A program made the position numbers and the translations under genes. DNA of 64,000 bases from contig CAXIPT010000008.1 of NCBI GenBank assembly GCA_964030475.1, forward strand, positions 182,148-246,147, read 5' to 3'. The stretch's first letter is position 1. Each line of letters opens with the position of its first letter. The notes below the pieces were generated by a model, which had not been told where the DNA came from, ran no database searches, and saw nothing but the letters and a program-made list of their open reading frames with translations. The stretch comes from Tethya wilhelma. Taxonomy: Eukaryota; Porifera; Demospongiae; Tethyida; Tethyidae. Shown piece by piece: positions 14,101 to 29,100 of this stretch.

Positions 14101-17100
14101 GGAGCTACCAGAGAATACACTTCTTGGTACGACAGTTCTTACAATTACAGCTGTGAGTCAAAGTGAGATGGAACCAGTATACACTATTTCAGCTGGCAAT
14201 GACGGCAGAGTATTTTCTCTGGATCCAAATACTGGTGTGTTGAGTTTGAGAAACTCTCTTGACTTTGAGATGCAAACTTACTACCAGCTTGAACTTGTAG
14301 CTACTGATCCAGTCACATCCTTTTCATCGGTTGCCAATGCCGACATATCTGTGACTGACATCAACGACAATAATCCAGTTTTCACTTCATTCGAAGCAAA
14401 CATAACCATCCCAGCAAACACTCCTATTGGTGGACTCATCACTAGTGTATCTGCCAATGACTCAGACAGTGGTGTGAATGCCGATGTGGAGTACAGCATC
14501 GAAAGTGATGGAGACACGTTTGCAATTGACCCCACATTTGGGGTGATCACTCTTCAGCAACGACTAGATTTTGATGTACAGAATTTATACTTTGTCACAG
14601 TGAATGCTAGTGACATGGGTGCACCTCGATTGACCTCATCCATCACCATAACCATCAACATTGATCCACCCGATCCCACAGTTCTTCAGTTCTCACAGGC
14701 TGTCTATTCTGAGGATGTCGAAGAGAATGTACCAAATGGTACCCCTCTGTTGGTGCGAATCCTAGCCTTCCCAGTGTCAAGTACCAACTCCGAAGATAGT
14801 GGGAACAGCCAGATAGAGTACTCAATAACTTCACCCGAGAATGTGCCATTTGTCCTCAACTCAAGGTCAGGACAATTGCTAGTGGATGGTCAAGTCGATA
14901 GAGAAGCAACATCATCGTACAGTCTCCTTATCTCTGCTACTCTTGCCAATGTCACTCGTGCCATACCAGCCATGGCGGTGGTGAGGATTACAGTCCTGGA
15001 TGTCAATGATAATCCACCTGCGTTCTCTCAGGACGAATACACCGGAATCTTGATTGAAGGAACCCCACCAGGAACCCTCTCATTGGTGGTGTTTGCTGGC
15101 GATCCTGACCTAGGTCTCAATGGGTCTGTACAGTACTCACTGTTAGTTGACTCCACCCTCCTCTCCATAGAGAGCACGACTGGCCGGCTGACTAACACAG
15201 CTGAGATTGACTTTGAGACTAACACGACTCTCGCAGCTGTGGTTGTTGCATCTGATATAGGCACCCCGCCTCTATCAAGTACTGTAAATGTGACAATCAC
15301 TATTGTAGATATCAATGATAATGAACCAGAGTTATTTGTCTCCCCTGTGAATGTGACCTTGGCGGAAGGAGCACCCATAGGTACGTTTGTTGCACAAGCT
15401 AGTGCATTTGATCTAGATTCACCCAGCACCAATGGCAACTTGCTATTCAGTCTTGATTTTGTTCTGTATCCATTCACGATCAATCCCTCCACTGGTGAGA
15501 TTTTAACATCATCGCCACTTGATTTTGAAATCGTTTTATCGTACCAAGTGATCATCATGGTTCAAGACAGTGGCAGTCCACCTCTCTCTTCTTCTGCCAG
15601 CCTCTCCGTTGCCATTAGCGATGAAAATGACAACCAGCCTTTCTTCGTACAAGAGGAGTATGACATCACTGTTAGTGAAGAAGTGGGCATTGGGGTACTA
15701 CTCCTTCAATTGGATGCTACTGATGAAGACTCTGGCTCCAATGCAGAAGTAACTTTCTCTCTTGTTGACAATTCTCCCATCTTCAATGTAACTGCTGATG
15801 GAGCTGTTCTTCTAGCTGCTCCTCTCGATTTCGAAGTTGATTCGCTCTATGTTTTGAACGTGTCTGTGTCCAATCTCGTTCCTGGTACTTTGTCCGATTT
15901 TGCAACTGTCGTGGTGGAAGTTACTGACTTCAATGAGTTTGCACCCATCTTCTCTGCAGATGTCTACAATGTTACAGTTGTAGAAGAATCCTCGAATGTC
16001 TTTGTCGTACAAGTTTCAGCAGTAGACTTGGATGGAACTGCCAATGTGTCATACACTCTGGATCAACCTGGCAGGTTTACGATTGATATTGATGGAAATG
16101 TGTACATAACTCAACCCCTTGACAGAGAAACCACCCCACAGCTGCAAGTGGTTGTAGTAGCCAGTGACAACAGCTCTCCTGCGATGTCCTCCAGTGCTGT
16201 TATTTCAGTGAGTGTGACAGACATTAATGACAATAGACCTGAGTTTGGAGCATTTGAGAATCTCACCATCTCTGAAGCTACCCCTGTTGGAACTCCCTTG
16301 TTGACTTTCACAGCCACTGATAGAGATGCTGGTAGCAATGGAGAAATTGGTGGATTCATTTTGGTGAATTCCAGCCAGGACTTCAACTTGACAGCAAATG
16401 GAGAGCTCTCAGTTGCCGAGCAACTCAGCTCTGATGTAATGCCACAATATGTGCTGATTATTGAAGTCCAAGACAGGGGCGCTCCCCCATTGTCATTGGC
16501 AGCTGTCTTGGTCATCACTGTCCAACCCTCAGCTGCTCCCGAGTTTGAACGTCAAATGTATACCATTTCTGTCGAAGAGAACAACTTTCCAAATATCAAT
16601 TTGGTACAAGTCAGAGCTACTTTGAGGAACCCTATGACAGTTATCACTCAATACTCTCTTTCTCTAGAATCAAATTCCTCTCTTGGAAATGTGTTCGCAG
16701 TGGAACCAAACTCTGGGAATGTGACAGCTCTGATCAGTTTTGACCGAGAAGAAGTAGATCAATACACACTCACCGTTGAAGTGGAAGCAGAGTTCAATGC
16801 CACCATCTTCTCAGCCACCACCACTGTTGTTGTGACAGTATTAGACCAGAATGACAACCCACCAGTGTTTGCACTTGAAATCCAATCCGTTTTGATTCCA
16901 GAATCCACAGAAGTTGGAACCATAATAGCCAATTTCGAAGCATCAGATCCCGACATAGTCAATAGCATGATCGAATACTCCATTACAAATGGAAATACTG
17001 ACTCGCTGTTTGCTATTGATGGGAATGGAAATGTCTCCACATTGCAGTCACTCTTTGCTCGAGTTGGCACCTACAATCTCACTATACAAGCTTCCAATCC

Positions 17101-20100
17101 TCCCGATTCTGTGGGTACTTTATCCTCAACAGCCCAGCTTGAGATAAGCATTGAACCTGTCAATAACTTCTCTCCTGAGTTTGACATGGACCAGTACTTT
17201 GTTGAAGTAAATGAGAATGCCACAGTCAATTCTGTGCTGGTGACTGTAGCAGCCAATGATTCTGATATTGGGTCTGCCGGTCAGATTGTGTATGACATAG
17301 CAGCTGGCAATGATGATGGGACATTCAGTATTGACGCCACAACTGGTGTGCTCACATTAGAATCATCTTTGGACTACGAATTGAGAACAGGCTACGACTT
17401 GATCATTAGTGCTAGTGATAGGGGCTCACCCATCCGTAGTTCAGAGGTAAATGTCACAATTCTAGTCCTTGATGATAATGACAATCCACCAGTGTTCACA
17501 GAAAGGCTCTACAATGGAACCATATTGGAAAACCTTCCATCTGGTCAGTCCATCTTAACAGTGAATACTACTGATGTAGATTCACAAATAAACTCACTAG
17601 TCAGGTTTGAAATTGATTCCAGTGCTGTGTTTGAAATCACATCAACTGGTGTGATACAAAATACAATAGCCTTCGATCGGGAATCACGTGTCAGTTACAT
17701 CGTCACAGTAACAGCCATCAATGAGGGAGCAGGAGTGGTACTAACAGCTACTGCCATGGTTCAGATTGATGTGGCCGATGTCAATGACAATGCACCTCAG
17801 TTCAGTGAGCCTCAATATAGGCGCACCCTCCAAGCTCCTGTCCCAGAGAATACCACCGTCATTCAGGTCCAAGCCAATGATTTAGATGATGTTGGTCCTA
17901 ATTCCCAGTTGCAGTTTAGCATTGACAATGCAAACGGTACATTCACAATCGACCCACAATCTGGAATAGTTTCTGTTGCTACTGAAATTAGAGTTGAAGC
18001 TAACTTCACCCTCGTAGTGACTGTATCTGACCTTGGAACACCACCCCTCTCCAACGAATCCTTGATACTAGTGTTTGTCCTCCCAGCTGATGATCTGACT
18101 GTCGGCCGAGAGAGAGATGTCACGTTTACAACTACTCGTGGCGTTCATCTCATCAACACACCACTTGAAATAGCAGAAGACACTTACCAACAACAATATG
18201 GCTTTGTAGTTGGTAGAGACGTTCGTGAAACACGTACCATCACTGCTTCTTTGGGCTCTTTGTCGGACACTTTGATGAACATCTCTCCACTGGATCTCCC
18301 AGCTGCCAGTGTGAAGGCTGTTCTCATTACTAGTGAAGTATGGCACGATAGTCCACAAGTATTAGTCACAGTGCAAGTAAGGGATCAAGCTTTCAATGTG
18401 CACTTACAGCAGACCGTGATGGCTGTTGTCACCCATCCAGTATTGGGTAGTGTTGAAGCCAGCTGCCTGACTCAATCCTCTCATGGCATCTGTACAGTAT
18501 CTGTGACCATTCCTGATAATTGGTTCTTGAGTCAGACATCTGTAGTTGTTGAATATGGACTTTCGATGATTTCCCTTCAAACTTTAGGTTCAGTTAGCAT
18601 ACAAGCAAGGCCTGTGTTTGTAACTGGAAGCAACATATATGTCTTCATGGAAATGCCACTACGAAATCTTTTCAGAAATAATCTCTTTACTGTCTCAGTT
18701 TATGGAGAAGCTGGTACAAAGGCCGTTGGATCGTACACCATCACAGTCAGCACAGCTAGTGATATCACACTAGTAAGGTTGAATGCTGACAGCAGTGTTT
18801 GGCAGGCTGTGACTCGGACAGGCTCTGGCGGGTCCCAAACCATCACAGCTGTCAGAGCAGACCAAAGTACCACTCCACCTGCTGTGAGGGACCTTCTCTT
18901 CACTATAACTGCACAAGTATCTTCCACAAGCTCTGTAGATACTCTTATAACAGATGCCATCGTAGCCGACATTGTAGATTTTGGTGACTTTGACAGGATG
19001 CGACTTTTGCCTTCACCTGGAGTCCAGTCTGTTCCCTCACAGGCCTTGTCACGCAATGGCATCACAACTTCTGGTGCAGTATTTGTTGCTGATGATGCTA
19101 CTGTCGGAATTCTTCCTTTTGTAAACCACGCTGAACTTGTGAACACTGCCATTCTAGATGGGGTAACAGTTTCAACTCCTATTAATATCCAAGAAGTACA
19201 TCTCTCAGGAAATATTTTATCTGTTATGAATAGAGTTAATCCAGCTTGCAATTCAAGTAGCACAGGTGTGATTTCTGTGTCCCCTGATTGCTCAAATCTC
19301 CTCCTGACAACAGCTCAGACCCAACCATCAGTGGAGACCACCATCTTCACAACACACGATGGACAATCTTCATCATTTCAATTCCAGAATCCACAGAAGT
19401 TGGTACCATAATAGCCAATTTCGAAGCTTCAGATCCCGACATAGTCAATAGCATGATCGAATACTCCATTACAAATGGAAATACTGACTCACTGTTTGCT
19501 ATTGATGGGAATGGAAATGTCTCCACATTGCAGTCACTCTTTGCTCGAGTTGGCACCTACAATCTCACCATACAAGCTGCCAATCCTCCCGATTCTGTGG
19601 GTACTTTGTCCTCAACAGCCCAGCTTGAGATAAGCATTGAGCCTGTCAATAACTTCTCTCCCGAGTTTGACATGGACCAGTACTCTGTTGAAGTAAATGA
19701 GAACACTACAGTCAACTCTGTGCTGGTTACTGTAGCAGCCAATGATTCTGATATTGGGTCTGCTGGTCAGATAGTGTATGGCATAGCAGCTGGCAATGAT
19801 GATGGGACATTCAGTATTGACACCACAACTGGTGTGCTCACATTAGAATCATCTTTGGACTACGAATTGAGAACAGGCTACGACTTGATCATTAGTGCTA
19901 GTGATAGGGGCTCACCCATCCGTAGTTCAGAGGTAAATGTCACAATTCTAGTCCTTGATGATAATGACAATCCACCAGTGTTCACGGAGAGGCTTTACAA
20001 TGGAACCATACTGGAAAACCTTCCACCTGGTCAGTCCATCTTGACAGTCAATACTACAGATGCCGATTCACAGATAAACTCACTAGTTAGGTTTGAAATT

Positions 20101-23100
20101 GATTCCAGCGCTGTGTTTGAAATCACATCAACTGGTGTGATACAAAATACCATATCCTTCGATCGGGAATCACGTGTCAGTTACATTGCCACGGTAACGG
20201 CCATCAATGAGGGAGCAGGAGTGGTACTAACAGCTACTGCCATGGTTCAGATTGACGTGGCCGATGTCAATGACAATGCACCTCAGTTCAGTGAGCCTCA
20301 ATATAGGCGCACCCTCCAAGCTCCTGTCCCAGAGAATACCACCATCATTCAGGTCCAAGCCAACGATTTAGATGATGTTGAGCCTAATTCCCAGTTGCAG
20401 TTTAGCATTGACAATGCAAATGGCACATTCACAATCGACCCACTGTCTGGAATAGTTTCTGTTGCTACTGAAATTAGAGTTGAAGCTAACTTCACCCTCG
20501 TAGTGACTGTATCTGACCTTGGAACACCACCCCTCTCCAACCAGTCCTTGATACTAGTGTTTGTCCTCCCAGCTGATGATCTGACTGTCGGCCGAGAGAG
20601 AGATGTCACGTTTACAACTACTCGTGGTGTTCATCTCATCAGCACACCGCTTGAAATAGCAGAAGACACTTACCAACAACAATATGGCTTTGTAGTTGGT
20701 AGAGACGTTCGTGAAACACGTACCATCACAGCTTCTTTGGGCTCTTTGTCAGACACTTTGATGAACATCTCTCCAATGGATCTTCCAGCTGCCAGTGTGA
20801 AGGCTGTTCTCATTACTAGTGAAGTATGGCACGATAGTCCTCAAGTATTAGTCACAGTGCAAGTAAGGGATCAAGCTTTCAATGTGCACCTACAGCAGAC
20901 AGTGATGGCTGTTGTCACTCATCCAGTATTAGGTAGTGTTGAAGCTAGCTGCCTGACTCAATCCTCTCATGGCATCTGTACAGTATCTGTGACCATTCCC
21001 GATAATTGGTTCTTGAGTCAGACATCTGTGGTTGTTGAATATGCACTTTCGATGATTTCTCTTCAAACGTTAGGTTCAGTCAGCATACAAGCAAGACCTG
21101 TGTTTGTAACTGGAAGCAACATATACGTGTTCATAGAGATGCCACTGCGAAATCTTTTCAGAAATGATCTCTTTACCATTTCAGTTTATGGAGAAGCTGG
21201 TACAAAGGCTGTTGGATCGTACACCATCACAGTCAGCACAGCTAGTGATATCACACTAGTAAGGTTGAATGCTGACAGCAATGTTTGGCAGGCTGTGACT
21301 CGGACAGGCTCTGGTGGGTCCCAAACCATCACAGCTGTCAGAGCAGACCAAAGTACCACTCCACCAGCCGTGAGGGACCTTCTCTTCACTATAACTGCAC
21401 AAGTATCTTCCACAAGCTCCGTAGATACTCTTATAACAAATGCCGTTGTAGCCGACATAGTAGATTTTGGTGACTTTGACAGGATGCGACTTTTGCCTTC
21501 ACCTGGAGTCCAGTCTGTTCGCTCACAGGCCTTGTCACGCAATGGGATCACCACTTCTGGTGCAGTATTTGTTGCAGATGATGTTACTGTTGGAATTCTT
21601 CCTTTTGTAAACCACGCTGAACTTGTGAACACTGCCATTCTAGACGGGGTAACAGTTTCGACTCCCATTAATATCCAAGAAGTACATCTCTCTGGAAGTA
21701 TTGTGTCTGTTACAAACAGAGTGGCTCCAGCTTGTAATTCAAGTGGCACAGACGTGATTTCCGTATCCCCTGATTGCTTAAATCTCCTCCTAACAACAGC
21801 TCAGACCCAACCATCAATAGAGACCACCATCTTCATAACACATGATGGACAATCTTCATCATTTCCTGTGAGTGTGTGGACACCAGTAGTGCCTGTTCAA
21901 CTGGTAGCCACTGACAGTGTATTAAATACCATTCCAATTTTGAGTCCAAATGCCAATTGTTCAACAATTTTCCAAACAAGTACGTTTGATGCCTTTGTGG
22001 AATTTACCAACTCCAGAGATGTAGTCCAAAATGTCGATGTGACCTCCATGGTGAGCTCACAACTTAGCAGCTCAGACTCTTCAATCCTGACCATCAATGG
22101 AGATGAAGTTAGTGGTGTAGGCCTTGGATCTGCTCAGATTGTTGTATCACCATTGAGCTCCTTCCTCAGCATGCTTCCAATAGAGTTCAACATCACTGGA
22201 GAACCAGTTGAGCTTCTTGGCTTGGATGTGAGAGTGCTGACTCAACTTGGAGTATCAGGTATGCAGAACATAGGTCGATTGAGTGTGACACCACTTACTG
22301 TGAGTACAGAGCAAGTGTTGGACTTTGAAGGTGATTCAGGTTTGGTAGTAACTACAGCAGTTTTTGCCGATGGATCGAGAATTGTACTGAATGAACAAGA
22401 CTTGAATTACACATCACTTAATCCCAACGTTGTCCAAGTCACTGGCAGCTCTGTGACTGCAGTTGGTAGTGGAGAAGGAGATCTTGTTGAAGTCACATGG
22501 AACCCCGCATCTGATTGTCTCAATGGACCAATAGCCACAGGACTTGGGTTTGTTTCAGTGAATATACCTCTACCAGACAACATAGTTGTCTCTGTGACAG
22601 ATCCTATCCTAGCTAGACCTGGTAGCAATGCTGAATTTATTGGAATTCAAACTAGCACTTTGATTGAAGTCACTGCCTTGTATGCAAACGGTAGGCCACA
22701 AGACCTCACAAATGATGACAGAACTGTCTATAATGCTTCTCAAGGTATTACCATCTCAAATGGACAGCTGTCCATCTCAAGCTCAGTCCAGGTTGGAAGT
22801 TACCTGATTGAAGTCTCATTCACCCAGTTTCCAGGTTTGGAACGGAACGTGAGCATCACTGTGGTGGAAATAGAAGACCTTGTCCTCTCTGCAACTCCAT
22901 TCCCCACATATCGAGGTTCCAGTTCCAACAGAATCACACAGCTGAATGTTATAGGCACTACCAGAACCAGACAACGGGCCTTGCTGGCTACTACTGCTGT
23001 ACTGAGCAACCAAGACCGTAGAGACATTTCCAGCTTCCGTTCTCAGCTCGAATTTGATGTAGCTGGATCACGACCAGAATTAGGAACAATCTCTTCAGTA

Positions 23101-26100
23101 TCTCAACAAAATGTGCTCAGCTTTAGTGATGCTGCCTTTTCAGGTCATGTGGATATTTCTGTAACTTTTCAAATGTCTGTGTCCTCTAGCAGTTCACTGA
23201 GACTGACAATATCGTCGAGAGCTGTTCAGGTCAGTAACATAATCATCTCTCCATTTCCTGAAGGAAATACCTTCAGAGGAATTGTCGATGTTGCAACACG
23301 GCAGGTTGTCTTCAGTGCCACATTCGATGATGGCACACAATATGTCAATCTCTTCCAAGATACCATGTTGTCGAACCTTGTCAGCTTTAGTGCCTCCCCA
23401 TCAACTGCTCTGACCATCAACTCAGTCTCAGGTGTGGCTACGTTGAGAGGCAACTCACATCTTCCAGCCACCATTACAGTCTCCTCTTTGGGAAGTCCAC
23501 CAATATCTCGATCCCTTCCAGTCTTGTGCAATCTTGATCCTGATGTGGGAGATGTAGATCTGGGATCACGTACCGGTGTTGCCGTTCCATCACAGTCTGT
23601 TGGTTCCACCTTTACAGTTGCCTTGCGTGTGAATTCCGGTTCATCGATATTAGATTCTCTAGAACTGGATATCACTTTCGATCCCACCATTTTCCGAGCA
23701 CTATCGGCAACACGAGGTGTAGACTGGCCGTCAACTGGTCAGTTTGTCTCAAGTATTGATGATCCAGTGGATATCGTCACCCTCGGAGGAACTCTCGTTG
23801 GTTCCAGTCCTGTGCGAGGCAACGTACACCTTGCCAATATCGTATTTGAAGTTGTGAGCTCTGGACTCTCCAACATGTCCGGGATTGTACGCACACTAGC
23901 CCAGCAGGGTCAGTCCGGTTCACCGGCTACCAATATCGGCTCTGTTCCCAGAGATTTTGTAGCTGGAGCTATACAAATTGAGGCCACTGGCTCGAGAAGG
24001 AGACGTTCGACTGATGCCATCAAGGATGAGCCCGTGAGACGAGTGAGGAGGCAGTCCTCTTGTCCTTCTCCTCCTTGTGCTAGCTGTGCTCCATCTAGAG
24101 AGACGGGTGATGTGGATGGCAATTGTGTGTTTGACGTACGAGATGCATCCTTCTTACAACTCTACATCCTGGAGACAGTAACGACAGGGACTGCCCCCTC
24201 ATTACCAGCCAATAGGCAAGTGTATCTCGATATTGATATGAATGGAGCGGTGGATCCAAATGATGTCATCTTCATGCTCAGAGTAAACTTCCGACTGCTT
24301 CGTTTCCTATTAATGCCCACCCTCGTCTCAGTAGAGGATTCAACAGACATCAGTTGTACCATGAACATCAACATGACGCTGCTAAATCGACAAGACATTC
24401 CAGCTGACAATTCATCCACCTCACTTGTAGTTGATTTTGCTCACGAAAATAATGCCTTCCAGCAGATGTTTGACAACTCAAACTTTACTGTTGGTTCTCT
24501 ACTTCTAAACAACAAAGGTTCTGGCTTGTATGGAGGTCTGGTAGAAGCTGCTTACTTGGGAGATGGAGTGTATGGCATTGCATTGGAATCAGCCATCACT
24601 CTAAGTCCCTTTGGTCTTTCACCAGTTCAAGTTACATTTGATGCTTTGGGCAGTACGTCCACGATTCGTACTGCTGCCATGTTTTCCCAGAGTGTTCCTC
24701 TCTATGGTAACTTGGACCTCAGCTTCCCACTCCGTGGAGAGACCATTTCAGTGAGCACACAAGGGGGTTACTCTCCTCTCATTTTGGCCGAGAGCTCTCT
24801 CACAACTCCTGCTTGCGTCTTACAAAGATCACCACTCGACTTTGAGAACCAAACCTACAGTGATAGTGTCGTTGAAACTACAAATGCAGGAGCGTTCATC
24901 CTTCAAGTGAGAGCCATTTCCAACAGACCCTCTCCCATCATAGCATATTCTATAATCGGAACTGTTCCTTTTGCTATTGACTCCACCTCTGGTGACATCA
25001 CTGTCACAGCTATGTTAGACTTTGAAGTTGATCCGTCATCCTACTCTTTCAGTGTGACAGCTCTTGAGACTGTTGGAGTCAACTCATTCACAGCATCGAC
25101 ACAGATCACGATAACATTGGAGAACATCAATGATATAGAACCAGTGGTTACCCCTCTTGGTGTGATCCAAGTGCTGGCCAACCAGGAAGTGGGTGTTGAA
25201 GTAGCTCGTGTTGTAGGCAGTGATCCCGATCTCTTGGATGCACTGCAGTATTCTATCCAATCGAGTACAGCTGCTGGATTGTTTGCTATTAATCGTTCGA
25301 CTGGTGTATTGACGATTGCAAGTTCATTGCTAAGCAGTGCAAATACTCTTGTGGAATTAAATGTGTCTGTGTCTGATAGCTTGTTTAGTACGTACACATC
25401 TGTTTCAATGGACGTTTATCTCCCAAGTTTTACTCAACCCCTCTACAGTGCTGTCATATCCGAACTGGCTCCAGTGGGCTCTTTCGTGCTGTCTCTTCAG
25501 ATTGAGAATACAAGAGCAGAAGTTTTTGTGTTTGAGTCACAGTCTTCAATGTTTGGAGTGAATGCATCAGGTGTACTGTTTGTCCAAGGCCAGCTGGACC
25601 ATGAAACACAGAGCTCCTTCAGTTTCACTGTGACTGCCAACTCAACAGGCATCCTCCTTCAAACAGAGGTTCTCATCACGCTGTCAGATGTCAATGAGCA
25701 TGCTCCAGTTTTCTCTCAAGATTTGTACAATCTCACCTTTCCTTCAAGCACACCCATCGGAGCACTGATTGTTCGAGTTTCTGCCAATGACAGCGACTCA
25801 CCTGGACCAAGCTCAGATATTGCCTACACCCTAGTACCCAGCTCCTTCTCCACTCTTTTTAGAATCAACAGTTCTACCGGTGAAATATTTCTAGCTCAAA
25901 CCCTCCTCGGTCAGCCTTCTCCAATCGAGCTGAATGTCTCAGCCACTGATTCTGGTGTGCCTGCTCTGTTGAGCTTTGCATCTGTGCTATTGGAGATCAC
26001 TGCACCACCTCTCACTTCATTCCCCATCCCTCCAACTGTTAGTGTCACTGGTAGTGGATTTCTAATTCAAGCAACACCTCAGAGATCCTCTCAGACTTCA

Positions 26101-29100
26101 AGCTTTGTCACTTTCCAACAAGATCAAGGGAAATTCTCCAGCTCCGTTGCAAGCCAGCTGACAGCTAGTTATCGTGAAACTGACATATCAGCTTCTGTTG
26201 ATATAACCACTGAACTCCAGCCTGCTACTAATGCATCAGTGTTTTTGCTTCATCCATCAAATGTAGTCTATCACGATGGACCAGAATTGAGTCTAGCATT
26301 GCAGGTAAGAGATGCTCATCATCGTGCAGCTACGTTACCTTCAACCACTGTCCAGTTTGAAGCAAATCTCATTGGCGGCTCTCCAAATATGAGGTCTTCT
26401 CCTTGTTCACCGAACTCACAAGGCGTTTGCATTACTTCTCTTTCGCTACCTTCCAGCTGGTTTGCTCAATCAAGTAGTGTTATTTTAGTCCCAATACTCA
26501 ATGGAGAAGCTGCTGGTATTGATATTCCCATGTTTGTGTTGAATCTTCAACCACCTGCTGTTGTCAATCCTGCCTTTGTGAATCACATTATCGTTGAAGT
26601 ACCATCAAGAGACATTATAGCTGGAGAAACGTTCAATCTTGATGTGTACGGCAACTCCACGTTCCCAATCTCTGGATTTTCAGTTTCATTCCAGTTAGAT
26701 CCTGCCCTCATAGCTCACAGTATTGTCATTGATCGTAACCAGTGGAGCGTGGAGAGTGTGAATGCCACCAACTCCTTTGGTGTCACTGCCATCTTGACAA
26801 CACCTGTCAGTCAGGTTATGCCTGGTAGCGATTCTCGTACAAGCCTCTTCTCACTTCAACTCTTAGCTAGAGCAAGCACCAGCACACCTTTGACTGCAAT
26901 CATAACGGCACAGGTACAATCTTTGAGTAATGTAGTGGAAGGCAGTGTGATTCTTGGCTCTACAACCTCCACATCGGGACCTGCACAGTTTGTTGATCGA
27001 AATGGTTTAGGCGTTAGTGGTAGTGTCTTCATCGTACCCAATGCTGTGGTTGGTCTCTTTCCATCTGTCCAACAAACTGAGATACTCAACACAGCTGTTT
27101 TGAATGGCATTCCAGTCTCCCTTCAGATCGACCTCTTTGCTGTGTATACCTCTGGACAAGTACTACCAGTTGGTTTAAGCCCTTCTCTAACCTGTTCATC
27201 CAGTCAAACTGGTATTATTAGTATTGACCAAAGCTGCCTCATTTTGACACTGTTTGGCAGAGAAACAAGTGGAAGTGATGATGTTCGGATAACATTCAAC
27301 ATGGGCACTGCATCGGGGATGCTACCACTGAGGGTGTATTACCCCACTTTGCCTGTGAGATACACTGTTCCCGACATCATTCTGAATCGCATCCATTACA
27401 GCGAGGCCTCCACCTGTCAGGTCTACCAGAACACCACCGTTTCTGTAACAACAGACTTCACTGCTGGCACTCGAACACTGACCGATGTGTCTGTCACTGA
27501 TATAGTAGTGCCCTTGTTGAATAGCAATGACTCTACTGTAGCTACAATCACCTCTAGTGGTACTATCATCAGCCTGAGAAATGGAGGAGCCCAATTTTGC
27601 CACCTTTTCTTGACTAACCTCGGCTGTGTGGAAATAACAGTTTTTGACCAACCAGTGAGTGTTGCTGGTATTGTTGGCTCCTTGCTTGTTGGAATAAGCC
27701 TGAACGCTAATTCCTCTTTAGCTCCCGCTACTATTGCAACCGTTGACATTGACTTGAGATCTCAGCTTCAGTTTGAGCGAGAGAGGGGAACCCTTGTCCT
27801 TGCTGTGATGTATTCTGATGGTAGCGCCTCATCCGTTAGTCCAAGCGATTTTGTATTGCAGCCATCTTTAGACAGCTCTATTTATGAGGTTCAAAGTAGT
27901 GAAATAGTTGCTCTTGGTTCTGGTGAGAGTCAAGGAGAGTATATTTGGACTCCTCAAAATGGACAATGTGGTCTTAGAGTCATGAATTCTTTCGATGTTT
28001 CCATTGTTCTTCCCTCACCTACAGCGATAAGAACATCTCTTCTTCCTTCTCCTCAAGTCCACAACATCACAACCTCTGGCAGTTCAGCATCTCTTGTCGG
28101 AATACCAACATCCCTAGCTCTTCAAGTGAGTCTCGAATATCCAAATGGTCGTACACTTGATGTTACATCTGATCCAAGAGTGACCTACACACCTTCAACT
28201 GATCTCATATCAGTTGCCAGCAATGGAGATATAACAGTTACAGGTCAAGGTTCGGGAATGGTCCAACTAAACATCACATTTGCCACAGGCAGTGATAGCT
28301 TAAGCACCCTCCTTCTAATTGATGTCGTACAATCAACAGCTCTTCGACTTCTAGCTCTTCCTTACCCATCATACCCAGGCTCTGATATGACACATCTTAC
28401 TCTTCTCAATCTTGTTGACAACACCCAAGTGTGGCAAAAAGTAACTCTTAGACTACAACTTAGTCTCTCCAACAACCTGATTGTGGATGTTACAAGCTTT
28501 ACTCAAACAACCCTCACATCTCGAGCAGCAGCAGGTATCGTCACACATCAGATTTCGAGTGGCAACATTCTTACCGTATCTGGAAATGGTTTGGTAATTG
28601 TTGAGGCTACTTTTGGTTCAGAGATTCCAACTGTGGTAACATTGCAAGTCAGTTCATTATCACCAGTCAGAGCTACTTCTGTGTCTGTTGACCCATTACC
28701 ACAAAGTACACTCCAAGGAGTGAGGGGTACATTCAATACACAACTGACTATCGACATCACATTCTCTGACGGTACTCAATTCCTAAATTTCCCACTGAAT
28801 CCTCCATTTACCGATGCCTATCCGGGCCTGGTTACCTACACCACCACGAGCGAGGCCTTCAATGTCAGCGAGCAAGGTCTACTACAACCTTTGCTGAATA
28901 GAATATCGCAAGAAGAGGTCCGAGTGAATGTTGGACAGAATTCTATCCCATCTTCGACGAGTTTTGTCGTGAATCTAGAACCAGATGTTGGAGATATTGA
29001 TCTTGGTGTCCAAGGAGGTGTACCCATCCCCACGTCATCAGTGGGTAGTGAGATCATAGTCCCAGTGCTTGTGAACACTGGAGATAGAGCTTTGGGATCC

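Noticed and set aside
10322..19411. A separate cadherin gene ending at the stop at 19409
   Set aside because: The stop arises only from the out-of-frame junction of the 2,486-bp repeat; the frame continues with matching phase when one copy is removed.
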